Origin: CAYHHI01 sp964356335
GTDB taxonomy: Bacteria > Arandabacterota > Arandabacteria > Arandabacterales > Arandabacteraceae
Direction of reading: 5' to 3'
NCBI GenBank assembly: GCA_964356335.1
Contig: CAYHHI010000011.1
Coordinates: 12,203 to 76,202, forward strand
DNA length: 64,000 bases
Shown here: positions 17,036 to 25,541 of the stretch, in pieces
Numbering within the stretch: the first letter of the stretch is position 1
Layout of the letters: each line of letters opens with the position of its first letter
Translations under genes and position numbers: made by a program
Notes under the pieces: model-generated
The model's database searches: none
Seen by the model: only the letters and a program-made list of their open reading frames with translations
Told to the model about the DNA's origin: nothing

Positions 17036-17941
17036 GTGAAACGATTGATTAAGACCGTTCTTGGCGAGTTGCCATATATCAAGCAGCTGTACGGGCAGAT
17101 CCAAAAACAAGGGAAGTATCCAGCTGGACACTATTATTCCCCAATACCAGACAAAGATGAAATTCTCGCATATATAGATTCCAGAAAGCCACTGGGCAGG
17201 CAACTTCCAGGGGTTAACTTAAATGAAAAAAATCAGCTTAAGTTACTCCATGAGTATCGTCAGTATTACAAAGAACTGCCGTTTCCCGAAAAACAGAAGC
17301 AAGGTTGCAGATATTACTATGAGAATAGCTGGTATTCCTATTCGGATGCGATTTTCCTATATAGTTTCTTAAGAAAAAACGAGCCAAAGAGAATCATTGA
17401 AATTGGCTCAGGTTTTTCATCTGCAGTTATTCTAGATACGATTGAGGGTTTCTTTTCACAACGCCCGGAAATTACTTTTATTGAACCGTATCCAGATCGA
17501 CTCAAGGGCCTCTTTAAGAGCCACGACGGAAATCAGGTCAAAATAATAGAGAAGAAGGTTCAACAGGTTCCACATGAGTTGTTTTCGTCACTGGAGTCTG
17601 GCGACTTTCTATTTGTTGATTCCAGTCATGTGGTGAAATGCGGCAGTGACTTACAACTGCTGTTTTTCGATGTTTTACCACTCTTGCCCTCTGGTGTTTT
17701 TGTCCATTTCCACGATGTTTTTTATCCATTCGATTATCCATCCGAATGGCTAAAAGAGGGAAGATACTGGAATGAAAATTACTTTTTGCGCGCATTCCTT
17801 TCCTATAATTGTGACTGGGACATCCATTTCTTCAATACCTTCGTGGCGTTTGCATTTAATGACTTCATCAAGGATCAAATGCCTCTATGCGTTAAGAATG
17901 CAGGTGGAAGCTTATACATTAAAAGGGAGAGGAAAGGCTAA
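17036..17941 (+). CDS. class I SAM-dependent methyltransferase, probably horizontally acquired
   Basis: A 301-residue cytosolic protein with a Rossmann methyltransferase core in the middle. Motif I is RIIEIGSGFSSAVILD, followed by TFIEPYPDRL, then FLFVDSSHVVKCGSD and GVFVHFHDVFYPFDYPSEWL. The pattern resembles the Methyltransf_24 type that often modifies surface sugars or small molecules. GTG at 17036 follows AAGGAGA. Three sampled 60-bp lines within it are 33-40% GC, against 52-63% in gyrA nearby, and codons are A/T-ending. Together with flanking repeats this indicates recent transfer. Substrate cannot be predicted. Confidence 0.72.
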   Translation: MKRLIKTVLGELPYIKQLYGQIQKQGKYPAGHYYSPIPDKDEILAYIDSRKPLGRQLPGVNLNEKNQLKLLHEYRQYYKELPFPEKQKQGCRYYYENSWYSYSDAIFLYSFLRKNEPKRIIEIGSGFSSAVILDTIEGFFSQRPEITFIEPYPDRLKGLFKSHDGNQVKIIEKKVQQVPHELFSSLESGDFLFVDSSHVVKCGSDLQLLFFDVLPLLPSGVFVHFHDVFYPFDYPSEWLKEGRYWNENYFLRAFLSYNCDWDIHFFNTFVAFAFNDFIKDQMPLCVKNAGGSLYIKRERKG

Positions 17942-18135
17942 CCCCGATGAGGCCTCCCCACGTCAAGCGAAATAATTGACCATGTATGGCTCTCATGTAT
18001 AATGCATGACCGGGACGAAGGGGATGTTCTCCCTTTGACAGAGGCCTGCGAGCCAGTGGAGGGAACACATAGGGCCAGGTGTGAAATAGAGGGTAAGCCG
18101 GGATAATCCGAGGACGGGCGGACAGGATATCCGCT

Positions 18136-18166
18136 CTTCGGAAGGGTTTCTCTACAGACTCGTTCG
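18136..18166 (-). repeat. dispersed repeat, copy D (inverted)
   Basis: TTTCTCTACAGACTCGTTCG, preceded by CTTCGGAAGGG, resembles copy C (16988-17014) and is the inverse of copies A and B. It lies in the 270-bp gap between the methyltransferase and the membrane-protein gene. A GGCGGACAGGATATCCGC segment, another common dispersed motif, lies just before it. With copy B (19301) it flanks the membrane-protein gene as an inverted pair. Confidence 0.55.
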
Positions 18167-18211
18167 GCGGCAAGCCATGCGGCTTGAGCGTATTAAAAGG
18201 AGGAACATTAT

Positions 18212-19240
18212 ATGTTTGGCTCTACCACCCTCGAAGTCGCCGTCGGCCTCTTCTTTATCTACCTGCTCTTGTCGCTGCTTTGCTCGGCGATCATTGAGTG
18301 GATTGCCGGGATATTCGCGCTCCGTGCAAGAAACTTGGCAGCGGGCATTAAGCGCCTGCTCCAAGACGAGACGGGGGTAGGTCTGGCGAAGGATCTCTAC
18401 AGCCACGGCCTGATTGACGGGCTAAGCAAAAAGAGCCGGAAGCCTGGCGATAAGAAACCTCTAAAGGGGAAGGACGGCCCCTCATACATTCCGCCACGCA
18501 CCTTCGCCACCGCCTTGATGGATAACCTGGGCATACTCCTGCCTCCAAACCCACAGGCCGCCAGCGCTGCACTAGTGGCGGAGCAGTTAGGGTTCCTCGA
18601 CAAGGCTAACCTTGACCCAAAACTGAAACAGGGTCTAACCACGCTCATTAAGCAGGCCAACGGCGACGTCGCCAAGGTGCAGCAGAACATCGAGACCTGG
18701 TTTGCTGATGCTATGGATAGAGTCAGCGGCTGGTATAAGAGACAGGCGCAGGTCATCCTCTTCTTCCTGGGGCTGGTGGTCACTCTGTCCACGAATGCAG
18801 ACACGATCTACATTGCCCAGACGCTTAGCCGCTCCCCGACCATGCGTGCTGCGATTATCGCGGATGCACAGAAGATGTCAGGGCAAAACCTACCTGAGAA
18901 AACCGCGAATGATGTCCTCGCCGAGCTGAAGAAGACTTCGCTCCCTCTTGGATGGCAGAAGAGCGATACACCCGATCCTACCAAGGACCGAAGCAACCTT
19001 AAGGAAGTATTTGCGAACTATGGGTGGATGCCAATCATTGGCTGGCTGTTGACCGCTGCGGCCATTTCGTTGGGGGCTCCGTTCTGGTTCGACCTCCTGA
19101 ACAAGATCACGCGTATTCGCTCGACGGGAGCCACGCCCGCCGAGAAGGGAAAGGAACCACCCGGCGAAACACCGAAAAAGCAGTGTGTTACACGCGCAGA
19201 AAGTCACCGATTGAAAGACTTGCGGCCGAACAACGCCTAG
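18212..19240 (+). CDS. uncharacterised integral membrane protein
   Basis: A 342-residue protein with an N-terminal membrane segment (LEVAVGLFFIYLLLSLLCSA), a soluble middle and two or more later membrane segments. The later ones are AQVILFFLGLVVTLSTNAD and MPIIGWLLTAAAISLGAPFW, the latter leading to FDLLNKITRIRSTG. The tail is charged and Pro-rich. The FW-FDLLNKI motif and the EWIAGIFALRARNL segment recall a family of hypothetical membrane proteins scattered across bacteria; no function is known to me. The ribosome site AAGGAGG lies 8 nt before the ATG. It is an isolated gene between inverted copies D and B of a dispersed repeat, so it may travel as a cassette. Confidence 0.7.
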   Translation: MFGSTTLEVAVGLFFIYLLLSLLCSAIIEWIAGIFALRARNLAAGIKRLLQDETGVGLAKDLYSHGLIDGLSKKSRKPGDKKPLKGKDGPSYIPPRTFATALMDNLGILLPPNPQAASAALVAEQLGFLDKANLDPKLKQGLTTLIKQANGDVAKVQQNIETWFADAMDRVSGWYKRQAQVILFFLGLVVTLSTNADTIYIAQTLSRSPTMRAAIIADAQKMSGQNLPEKTANDVLAELKKTSLPLGWQKSDTPDPTKDRSNLKEVFANYGWMPIIGWLLTAAAISLGAPFWFDLLNKITRIRSTGATPAEKGKEPPGETPKKQCVTRAESHRLKDLRPNNA

Positions 19241-19300
19241 CACCGTCAGCATGGCGATGTACCAGCGCAGCGGCCTGGCGCCCGGCGCAGCTGATGCTAT

Positions 19301-19350
19301 CGTTGAGTCTGTAGGAAAAGCCCTGAGGTAATCGCGAGATCGGCTGGACT
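19301..19350 (+). repeat. dispersed repeat, copy B
   Basis: A 50-bp block matching copy A at 16901-16950 with scattered mismatches. The core is GTTGAGTCTGTAGGAAAAGC. It can be read as the end of a very short frame (ATG at 19250, ...VESVGKALR then TAA). No ribosome site supports that frame, so it is treated as a repeat. Confidence 0.6.
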
Positions 19351-19369
19351 CTTTATGGCCTGTTAAGTG

Positions 19370-19398
19370 TTGACACATCTGGCATCGTGGCGTACTCT
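19370..19398 (+). promoter_or_regulatory. candidate promoter of gyrA
   Basis: Perfect TTGACA (19370-19375), 17-bp spacer, weak -10 TACTCT (19393-19398), 124 nt before the gyrA ATG. Gyrase promoters are often weak and supercoiling-sensitive; that part is family knowledge only. Confidence 0.45.
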
Positions 19399-19521
19399 TG
19401 ATTAGATTTAGAGCAGTAAGATCAAGCCCCGGGCCTCCAGGACGAACTCAGCTAAAATGGCAAGAGGTAGGGCCAATGGAGTTTCCTCGAAGACGATGCT
19501 CGAGATACCAGAGGTGATGAA

Positions 19522-21951
19522 ATGTCGACAGGACGAGAGAGAATAATTCCGGTCTATGTAGAAGATGAGATGAAGAGCTCCTACATTGACTACGCGATGA
19601 GTGTGATCGTGTCGCGCGCTCTGCCCGACGCGCGCGACGGGCTGAAGCCGTCGCAGCGGCGAATCCTTGTCGCGATGAACGACCTCAATCTCTCTCCCGG
19701 AGCACAGCACAGGAAGTGTGCGAAGATCTGCGGCGACACGTCAGGTAACTACCATCCCCACGGCGAGCAGGTGATATATCCGACGCTCGTGAGGCTCGCC
19801 CAGGAATTCAACATGCGCTATCCCCTGATCGAAGGCCAGGGGAACTTCGGCTCCGTAGATGGCGATCCCCCGGCGGCGATGAGGTACACCGAGGCGCGGA
19901 TGGAGGGGCCCGCGATGGAGATGCTTGCAGATCTCGAGAAGAACACGGTTGATTTCGTTTCCAACTATGACGAGACGCGCGAGATGCCGACGGTTCTGCC
20001 CGGCAAGTTCCCCAACCTTATCTGCAATGGCTCTTCGGGCATAGCCGTCGGAATGGCCACGAACATCCCGCCCCAAAACCTGTGCGAAGTCGTCGATGGC
20101 ATGGTGGCCCTGATCGACAACCCCGAGATCACCGATGAAGAACTTCACGAGCACATCAAGGGGCCCGATTTTCCGACGGGCGGCATAATCTACGGCAGGC
20201 AGGGCATCAAGGACGCCTATGTGACAGGCAGGGGACTCCTCACGGTGCGTGCGCGCGCCTTCCTCGAGACCACCAAGGCCGGCAAGGAGCGAATCATAAT
20301 CACCGAAATTCCTTATACCGTCAACAAGGCGGCCCTGATTGAAAGAGTCGCCGAGATGGTGCGTGACGGCAAAATCGAGGGCATATCGGACCTGCGGGAC
20401 GAATCCGATAGGGAAGGTATGCGGATTGTCATCGAACTGAAGCGCGACGCGCAGTCCACCATCGTTCTTAACCAACTCTACAAGCACACGCCGATGCAGA
20501 CGACCTTCGGTGTCATAATGCTGGCGCTTGTCAATCTCGAGCCGCGGATCCTCACGATCAAGGGTCTCCTCCAGCAATACATCAGCTTCAGACACGAAGT
20601 GATCCTGCGTCGTACCCGTTTTGATCTGGACGCTGCCGAGAAGCGCGCCCACATCCTCGAGGGCTACAAGATCGCGCTCTCAAACATTGATGCCGTGATC
20701 GACTTGATCAAAAAGTCACCCACGGTCGAGGCCGCGCGTGACGCCTTGATGAGGCGCTTCAAACTCTCAGAGATCCAGGCCAGCGCAATCCTCAACTTGA
20801 CGCTCCAGCGCCTCACGGGTCTAGAGCGCAAGAAGATCGACGAAGAGTATCTCGAAGTAATAAAAAGAATAGAGCATTACAAGGCGATCCTTGCGAGCCT
20901 CGCGATGCAGATGGGCATCATCAAGCAGGAACTCGCAGAACTCAAAGAGAAATACGGTGACCCGAGGCGCACTGAGATTGTCGATGCGGTCGCCGATTTC
21001 GATGTCGAGGATCTGATCGCCGAAGAGGACATGGTGATCTCAATATCGCACGGCGGCTACATCAAGCGCACACCCGTGACGCTTTACCGAAGGCAGCACA
21101 GGGGCGGGAAGGGCGTAGTAGGGATGGAGACAAAGGAAGAGGATTTCGTCGAGCATCTCTTCGTGGCATCGACCCACGACCACATCCTCTTCTTTACGAA
21201 TAACGGGAAATGCTACTGGAAGAAGGTGCATGAACTGCCTGAGGCAGGCAGATATTCCAAGGGGAAGGCGTTTGCGAATCTCCTGGATCTTGAGAAAGAG
21301 GAGCGCATCACGGCCTTTGTTTCGACCAAGGACTTCCCGCCGGATCGCTACCTCATGATGGCGACCCGGCAGGGAGTGATAAAGAAGACCGAGCTATCCG
21401 CCTTCTCACACCCGCGCAAGGGCGGCATCATCGCCATCAGTCTTGACGAGAGGGATACCCTGATTGATGCAAGGCTCACCGATGGGACGAACGACATCGT
21501 GCTTGCAAAGAGCGGCGGCAAGGCCGTGAGGTTCCACGAGCAGGACGTCCGGCCGATGGGTAGGTCAGCGCGTGGCGTGAGAGGGGTGACGCTTGAGGGG
21601 GATGACCACGTCGTGGGGATGGTGGTCATTGCGCGCGAAGGCACGCTGCTCGTTGTGAGCGAGAACGGTTACGGCAAGCGCTCTCCAATATCCGAGTACC
21701 GTGTCACAAGGCGTGGCGGCAAGGGCATCATAACCCTGCGGTGCACCGATAAGATCGGCAAGTTGGTGGCTCTTAAAGAAGTGGTTGACGAGGACGAGTT
21801 ACTCATAATGTCCCAGCGCGGCGCTACTATACGGGTTCCCCTCACGGGTGTCTCCGTGATCGGCAGGGCGACCCAGGGCGTGAGGCTGATACACCTCGAT
21901 GAGGGTGACAAGGTCGTTGATGTGGCAAGGGTTGTGAGGGAAGAGGAGTAA
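19522..21951 (+). CDS. gyrA: DNA gyrase subunit A
   Basis: Breakage-reunion subunit of gyrase, 809 residues. The catalytic Tyr122 sits in AAMRYTEAR, with numbering identical to E. coli. The C-terminal beta-pinwheel contains a GyrA-box-like QHRGGKG, which marks gyrase rather than topoisomerase IV. In the quinolone-determining region the sequence is YHPHGEQVIYP, so E. coli positions 83 and 87 are Gln and Pro instead of Ser and Asp. ATG at 19522 follows GAGGTGA. It stands apart from gyrB, with accessory genes inserted between them. Confidence 0.96.
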   Translation: MSTGRERIIPVYVEDEMKSSYIDYAMSVIVSRALPDARDGLKPSQRRILVAMNDLNLSPGAQHRKCAKICGDTSGNYHPHGEQVIYPTLVRLAQEFNMRYPLIEGQGNFGSVDGDPPAAMRYTEARMEGPAMEMLADLEKNTVDFVSNYDETREMPTVLPGKFPNLICNGSSGIAVGMATNIPPQNLCEVVDGMVALIDNPEITDEELHEHIKGPDFPTGGIIYGRQGIKDAYVTGRGLLTVRARAFLETTKAGKERIIITEIPYTVNKAALIERVAEMVRDGKIEGISDLRDESDREGMRIVIELKRDAQSTIVLNQLYKHTPMQTTFGVIMLALVNLEPRILTIKGLLQQYISFRHEVILRRTRFDLDAAEKRAHILEGYKIALSNIDAVIDLIKKSPTVEAARDALMRRFKLSEIQASAILNLTLQRLTGLERKKIDEEYLEVIKRIEHYKAILASLAMQMGIIKQELAELKEKYGDPRRTEIVDAVADFDVEDLIAEEDMVISISHGGYIKRTPVTLYRRQHRGGKGVVGMETKEEDFVEHLFVASTHDHILFFTNNGKCYWKKVHELPEAGRYSKGKAFANLLDLEKEERITAFVSTKDFPPDRYLMMATRQGVIKKTELSAFSHPRKGGIIAISLDERDTLIDARLTDGTNDIVLAKSGGKAVRFHEQDVRPMGRSARGVRGVTLEGDDHVVGMVVIAREGTLLVVSENGYGKRSPISEYRVTRRGGKGIITLRCTDKIGKLVALKEVVDEDELLIMSQRGATIRVPLTGVSVIGRATQGVRLIHLDEGDKVVDVARVVREEE

Positions 21952-21995
21952 GAGGCGCATCTGGAACTTCAACGATTGCTGAGGCACCGCAAGTA

Positions 21996-22994
21996 ATGGA
22001 ATGCTCCGTCATAACGACCTACCGCTGTAATGCCGGCTGCCACATGTGCAATTGCTGGCAGTACCCGAGTAAGAGCTCGGAAGAATTCAAGCCGGCCATC
22101 CTTGAGAAGCTGCCATCTCAAATAAGCAGGCTCAACATAACTGGCGGCGAACCGGCCATGAGGGAGGACCTCGCCGAGATCGTCGCCGTGCTCGACAAGC
22201 GAACGAAGGACCTCGAGATAAGCACCAACGGCTACTTCACGGAGAGACTCATCAAAGTGGCCCAAGAGTTCCCCCGCGTTACTTTTCGCATGAGTGTCGA
22301 GGGCCTGCCTAAACTGAATGACAGACTGCGAGGAATCGACGACGGCTTTGATCATGCCCTGAGGACGCTTCTCGAGCTCAAGGAACTTGGGGTGAAGAAC
22401 ATCGGCTTTGCTATCGTGATCTCACACAATAACATCCATGATCTGATCTCGCTCTACGAACTGGCTGCCGGGCTCGGAGTCGAATTCGCCCAGGCGACGA
22501 TGCACAATTCCTTCTACTTCCACAAGACCGACAATAAGGTCGAGAACCTCGAACTTGTCAGCAAGATCATGCAGGACTTCATGAAGCGGCTCCTCACGTC
22601 GAAGCGCCATCCCTTGAGGATGCGTGTCAAGGACTGGTTCAGAGCCTACATAAACATGGGTTTCCTGAGATACATTGAGGGTAAGGCCCGCACGATTCCA
22701 TGCAGCGCAGCAACCGATTTCTTCTTTGTCGATCCGTGGGGGAAGATTCTGGCCTGCAATGGATCGGAAGAGCCCTGGGTAATGGGCGATCTCAACACCC
22801 AGGACTTCGATGAGATATGGGCGAGCGACCAGGCGAAAAAAGTGAGGGAATTGGTCAGGAATTGTGATAGAAATTGCTGGATGACCGGATCTGCTGTCCC
22901 GGCGATGCGTAACAGGATCTGGGTACCCATATGGTGGGTCTTGAAGAACAAGACGAGACTCATGATGGGCAAGCAAGACATATTGTTGGACTAG
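21996..22994 (+). CDS. radical SAM protein with SPASM-like C-terminus
   Basis: A 332-residue iron-sulfur enzyme. The radical SAM motif C-x3-C-x2-C is at the very N-terminus (YRCNAGCHMCNC, Cys 11/15/18). It is followed by LNITGGEPAMREDL (SAM-binding GGE) and LEISTNGY. The C-terminal half has extra cysteines in TIPCSAATDFFFVDPWGKIL and AACNGSEEPW-like order, then CDRNCWM, resembling a SPASM/twitch auxiliary-cluster domain. It starts 44 nt after gyrA, and a glycosyltransferase gene follows after 14 nt if the GTG start is right. The pairing suggests a role in surface polysaccharide or cofactor assembly, but the substrate is unknown. Confidence 0.8.
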   Translation: MECSVITTYRCNAGCHMCNCWQYPSKSSEEFKPAILEKLPSQISRLNITGGEPAMREDLAEIVAVLDKRTKDLEISTNGYFTERLIKVAQEFPRVTFRMSVEGLPKLNDRLRGIDDGFDHALRTLLELKELGVKNIGFAIVISHNNIHDLISLYELAAGLGVEFAQATMHNSFYFHKTDNKVENLELVSKIMQDFMKRLLTSKRHPLRMRVKDWFRAYINMGFLRYIEGKARTIPCSAATDFFFVDPWGKILACNGSEEPWVMGDLNTQDFDEIWASDQAKKVRELVRNCDRNCWMTGSAVPAMRNRIWVPIWWVLKNKTRLMMGKQDILLD

Positions 22995-23008
22995 CCCGAA
23001 AGCATAGC

Positions 23009-24181
23009 GTGGACGAGACTGCGAGAAGCACTCCCCGACCGACCAAAGCGCTTAAGATCGCGTTTGTCGGACTTCGTGGTGTCCCTGCGGCATATGGCGG
23101 AGTTGACAGGGTTGTCGAAGAGATAAGCACAGGTCTCACGAGCCGCGGCCACGAAGTTGTCGTTTACTGCTGGAAGAGTATTTACAAAGAACGCCCCCAG
23201 GAGTACAAGAAGATCCGTCTCGTCTATCTGCCGACCATTCCAGTCAAGTATATCGGCACCCTGGTCCACACCTTCTTGGCCTGTCTTTCGGCGATAAGGC
23301 GAGATGTAGAGATAGTCCACATCAATAATACCGAGAATTCGATCTTCGCTTTCATCCCCCGGCTCTTCGGGAAGAAGGTTGTGATCCAGCCCCACGGGCC
23401 TGCGTGGCCGATTCTGAAATGGGGCACTTTGCGCGAACGAGCCATCTTCAATTTCAAAATATGGCTCACCAGGGTATATCTTTACTTGTGTAGATTCCCC
23501 ACGCGATGGTGGGCTCATAAGATAGTGGTGATCTCAAGTCCGGATGCTCAATACATATCCAAGAAGCGGCTCGCCAAATTCGTCTTGATCCACAATGGGT
23601 GCAACCTTCCAGCCGTCCTTCCCCCGGATAAGATGCTCGCGCTCGCCATAAAGCCCAGGCAGTATCTCCTGTTCGTAGGCAGATTCGACCCACGCAAGGG
23701 ATGCCACTATTTGATCCGGGCCTTCAGCAACTTAAAGACGGATTTGAGGCTGGTGATCGTCGGCGGCCCCCTGGACAGCGTCTATGGAAAATACCTGCGG
23801 CGCATCGCAGGCGGAGACGCGAGAATTATATTCACGGGCCCGATGTATGACATCACGCTCAAGGAGCTCTTTAGCAATGCCATGATTTACGTGCATCCTT
23901 CCGAGTCGGAGGGGCAGTCCATCTCGCTGCTGGAGGGCCTGGCCTACGGAAACTGCGTGGTCACAAGCGATACCCCTGAAAGCGTAGAGACGGCGGAAGG
24001 AAATGCATACTACTTCAGGGCGGGCGATCCGATGGATCTCCAAAGAGTCCTCGGCGGCCTGATAAACGAGCCGGCCCAAATTGAAGCGATGCGAGTGCGA
24101 GCCCGCAAGCATGTGGAGACTGCCTACCAGTGGCAAGATAAGATCGGGCAGTACGAAGCCCTGTATTCATCGTTGTGCTGA
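23009..24181 (+). CDS. GT4-family glycosyltransferase
   Basis: A retaining GT-B glycosyltransferase of about 390 residues. The N-terminal domain starts KIAFVGLRGVPAAYGGVDRV, with the Gly-rich acceptor loop. The C-terminal nucleotide-sugar domain has LLFVGRFDPRKGCHYLIRAF and the E-x7-E motif in HPSESEGQSISLLEGLAYG. GTG at 23009 is proposed. An in-frame ATG at 22931 would overlap the radical SAM gene by 64 nt and add residues unlike the family. Neither start has a strong ribosome site. Likely role: transfer of a sugar to a lipid-linked or surface glycan. Confidence 0.82.
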   Translation: MDETARSTPRPTKALKIAFVGLRGVPAAYGGVDRVVEEISTGLTSRGHEVVVYCWKSIYKERPQEYKKIRLVYLPTIPVKYIGTLVHTFLACLSAIRRDVEIVHINNTENSIFAFIPRLFGKKVVIQPHGPAWPILKWGTLRERAIFNFKIWLTRVYLYLCRFPTRWWAHKIVVISSPDAQYISKKRLAKFVLIHNGCNLPAVLPPDKMLALAIKPRQYLLFVGRFDPRKGCHYLIRAFSNLKTDLRLVIVGGPLDSVYGKYLRRIAGGDARIIFTGPMYDITLKELFSNAMIYVHPSESEGQSISLLEGLAYGNCVVTSDTPESVETAEGNAYYFRAGDPMDLQRVLGGLINEPAQIEAMRVRARKHVETAYQWQDKIGQYEALYSSLC

Positions 24182-24220
24182 TGGAGGGGCATCAATCAGA
24201 TCATGGATGAGTCATGGGGG

Positions 24221-25390
24221 CTAGAGGATCGGGAGCGTTTCTCTGATGTCAAGGCCCCTCAGGCGCGCTTCCTCGACGATGGTTTTCCCGGCAGCTGCAA
24301 GCTCAACCGGGACAGCTCCTGGGGCAAGTCGTCCTCGTGCAGCTAGAATCGCCATGATCGAAGCGTGCCAACCGGTCAGTCGCTGCATTGCCGTGAACCC
24401 TGTCGCGTCATCGTAGTAATCTATGAGTTCGACAGTTGCCTCGGCCTCGCGTCCGGCCTTCTTCCCAACCGCTTTCACCCTCATCACGCAGAGGTCGCGC
24501 ACCTGGGGCTTAAGGATCTGCGGCTCAAAAAGGGCGTGAAACACATCGCGCGGGACAACCATCTTGTCACCCACAGCGACGGGCTCGGTCTCCAACAAAC
24601 CCAGATCGGAGAAAGCCTTGAGTTGGCCCCAATGCCCAGGGTAGCGCAAGGTCTTATTCTCAAGTCTCTGGAGTTTTCCCTCGAATGTCCATGGTGAGGT
24701 CGAAAGCCCGCCGGAGGTGACGAAGGCCTCGAGTTTGCCTATGGGTGCCGGAAAGTCCAGCACCTCGTGGTCGTTGAAGCAGGGAACCTTAGTAATCTTC
24801 CCATCTCGCAAGAAGTAAGCATTGCCGGAGTACTCGTTGGTGAGGCCCCCGATGTTGAAAGTCATGGCGTAGTTCCAGGGTGGCGAGGGCTTCTGCGGAA
24901 GACCTCCATCCCAGATCAAGACCTCGTGCGGTTCATCGAGCAGGGACATCACATAGGTCGCAAGCGAAACATTCAGGCCAGGGCCCATGCCGCAGTCGGG
25001 GACGATTGTTATGCCTGCGCGCTTTGCATCCGTATCGCGCTGAAGCTGGCTCCTCACCACGCTGGTATTCCCGCCGAAATCGCACATGTTAGATTTGATC
25101 TCGATCGCGAGGCCGGTGAGCGCCGGATTAAAAGGATAGTGAACGCCGCTTATGAAAGCATTGACGCCCTTGAGAACCGACCTGAGGACGCAGATATCGC
25201 TCGCGTCAGCCGCGATGCCTCTGGCAACCTTGCGTTTGAGGAGGTTATTGATGCGCTCGGCGGCACCTTCGGCAAGCGCCAGGTCGATGTCGATGAGGAT
25301 GATCTCTTCGGCATCACCGAACTTGCCGATGTCGTATGCGGAGGCTATTCCCTGCCTGCCGGTCCCAACAATGGCGTACCTATAACCCAT
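24221..25390 (-). CDS. saccharopine dehydrogenase-family oxidoreductase
   Basis: A 389-residue NAD(P)-dependent enzyme. The Rossmann motif GTGRQGIASAYDI lies at the N-terminus, the acidic IDIDLALAEG after it, and the catalytic-domain segment VPDCGMGPGLNVSLATYVM in the middle. Later blocks GGLTNEYSGNAYFLRDGKI and FEAFVTSGGLSTSP-like order match lysine-6-dehydrogenase/carboxynorspermidine-synthase relatives. It could act in lysine or polyamine metabolism. No pathway partner lies beside it, so the substrate is open. It is convergent with the glycosyltransferase gene. Confidence 0.8.
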   Translation of the reverse strand: MGYRYAIVGTGRQGIASAYDIGKFGDAEEIILIDIDLALAEGAAERINNLLKRKVARGIAADASDICVLRSVLKGVNAFISGVHYPFNPALTGLAIEIKSNMCDFGGNTSVVRSQLQRDTDAKRAGITIVPDCGMGPGLNVSLATYVMSLLDEPHEVLIWDGGLPQKPSPPWNYAMTFNIGGLTNEYSGNAYFLRDGKITKVPCFNDHEVLDFPAPIGKLEAFVTSGGLSTSPWTFEGKLQRLENKTLRYPGHWGQLKAFSDLGLLETEPVAVGDKMVVPRDVFHALFEPQILKPQVRDLCVMRVKAVGKKAGREAEATVELIDYYDDATGFTAMQRLTGWHASIMAILAARGRLAPGAVPVELAAAGKTIVEEARLRGLDIRETLPIL

Positions 25391-25541
25391 ACAGATATCT
25401 CTTACCCGGTTCTTGAAATGCTATCTATTGAAGATCATCGCTGAAACAGGGTCTCTCGAGATCTAGCCCAGAAGGACCATCTCTTAAGACTTATGTGTCG
25501 GAGATTATGTCCCGAATCCTATTCCGTAATATGGACCTGTG

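Noticed and set aside
19250..19333. 26-codon frame ending VESVGKALR before gyrA
   Set aside because: No ribosome site, and the end coincides with a dispersed repeat found elsewhere; treated as repeat.
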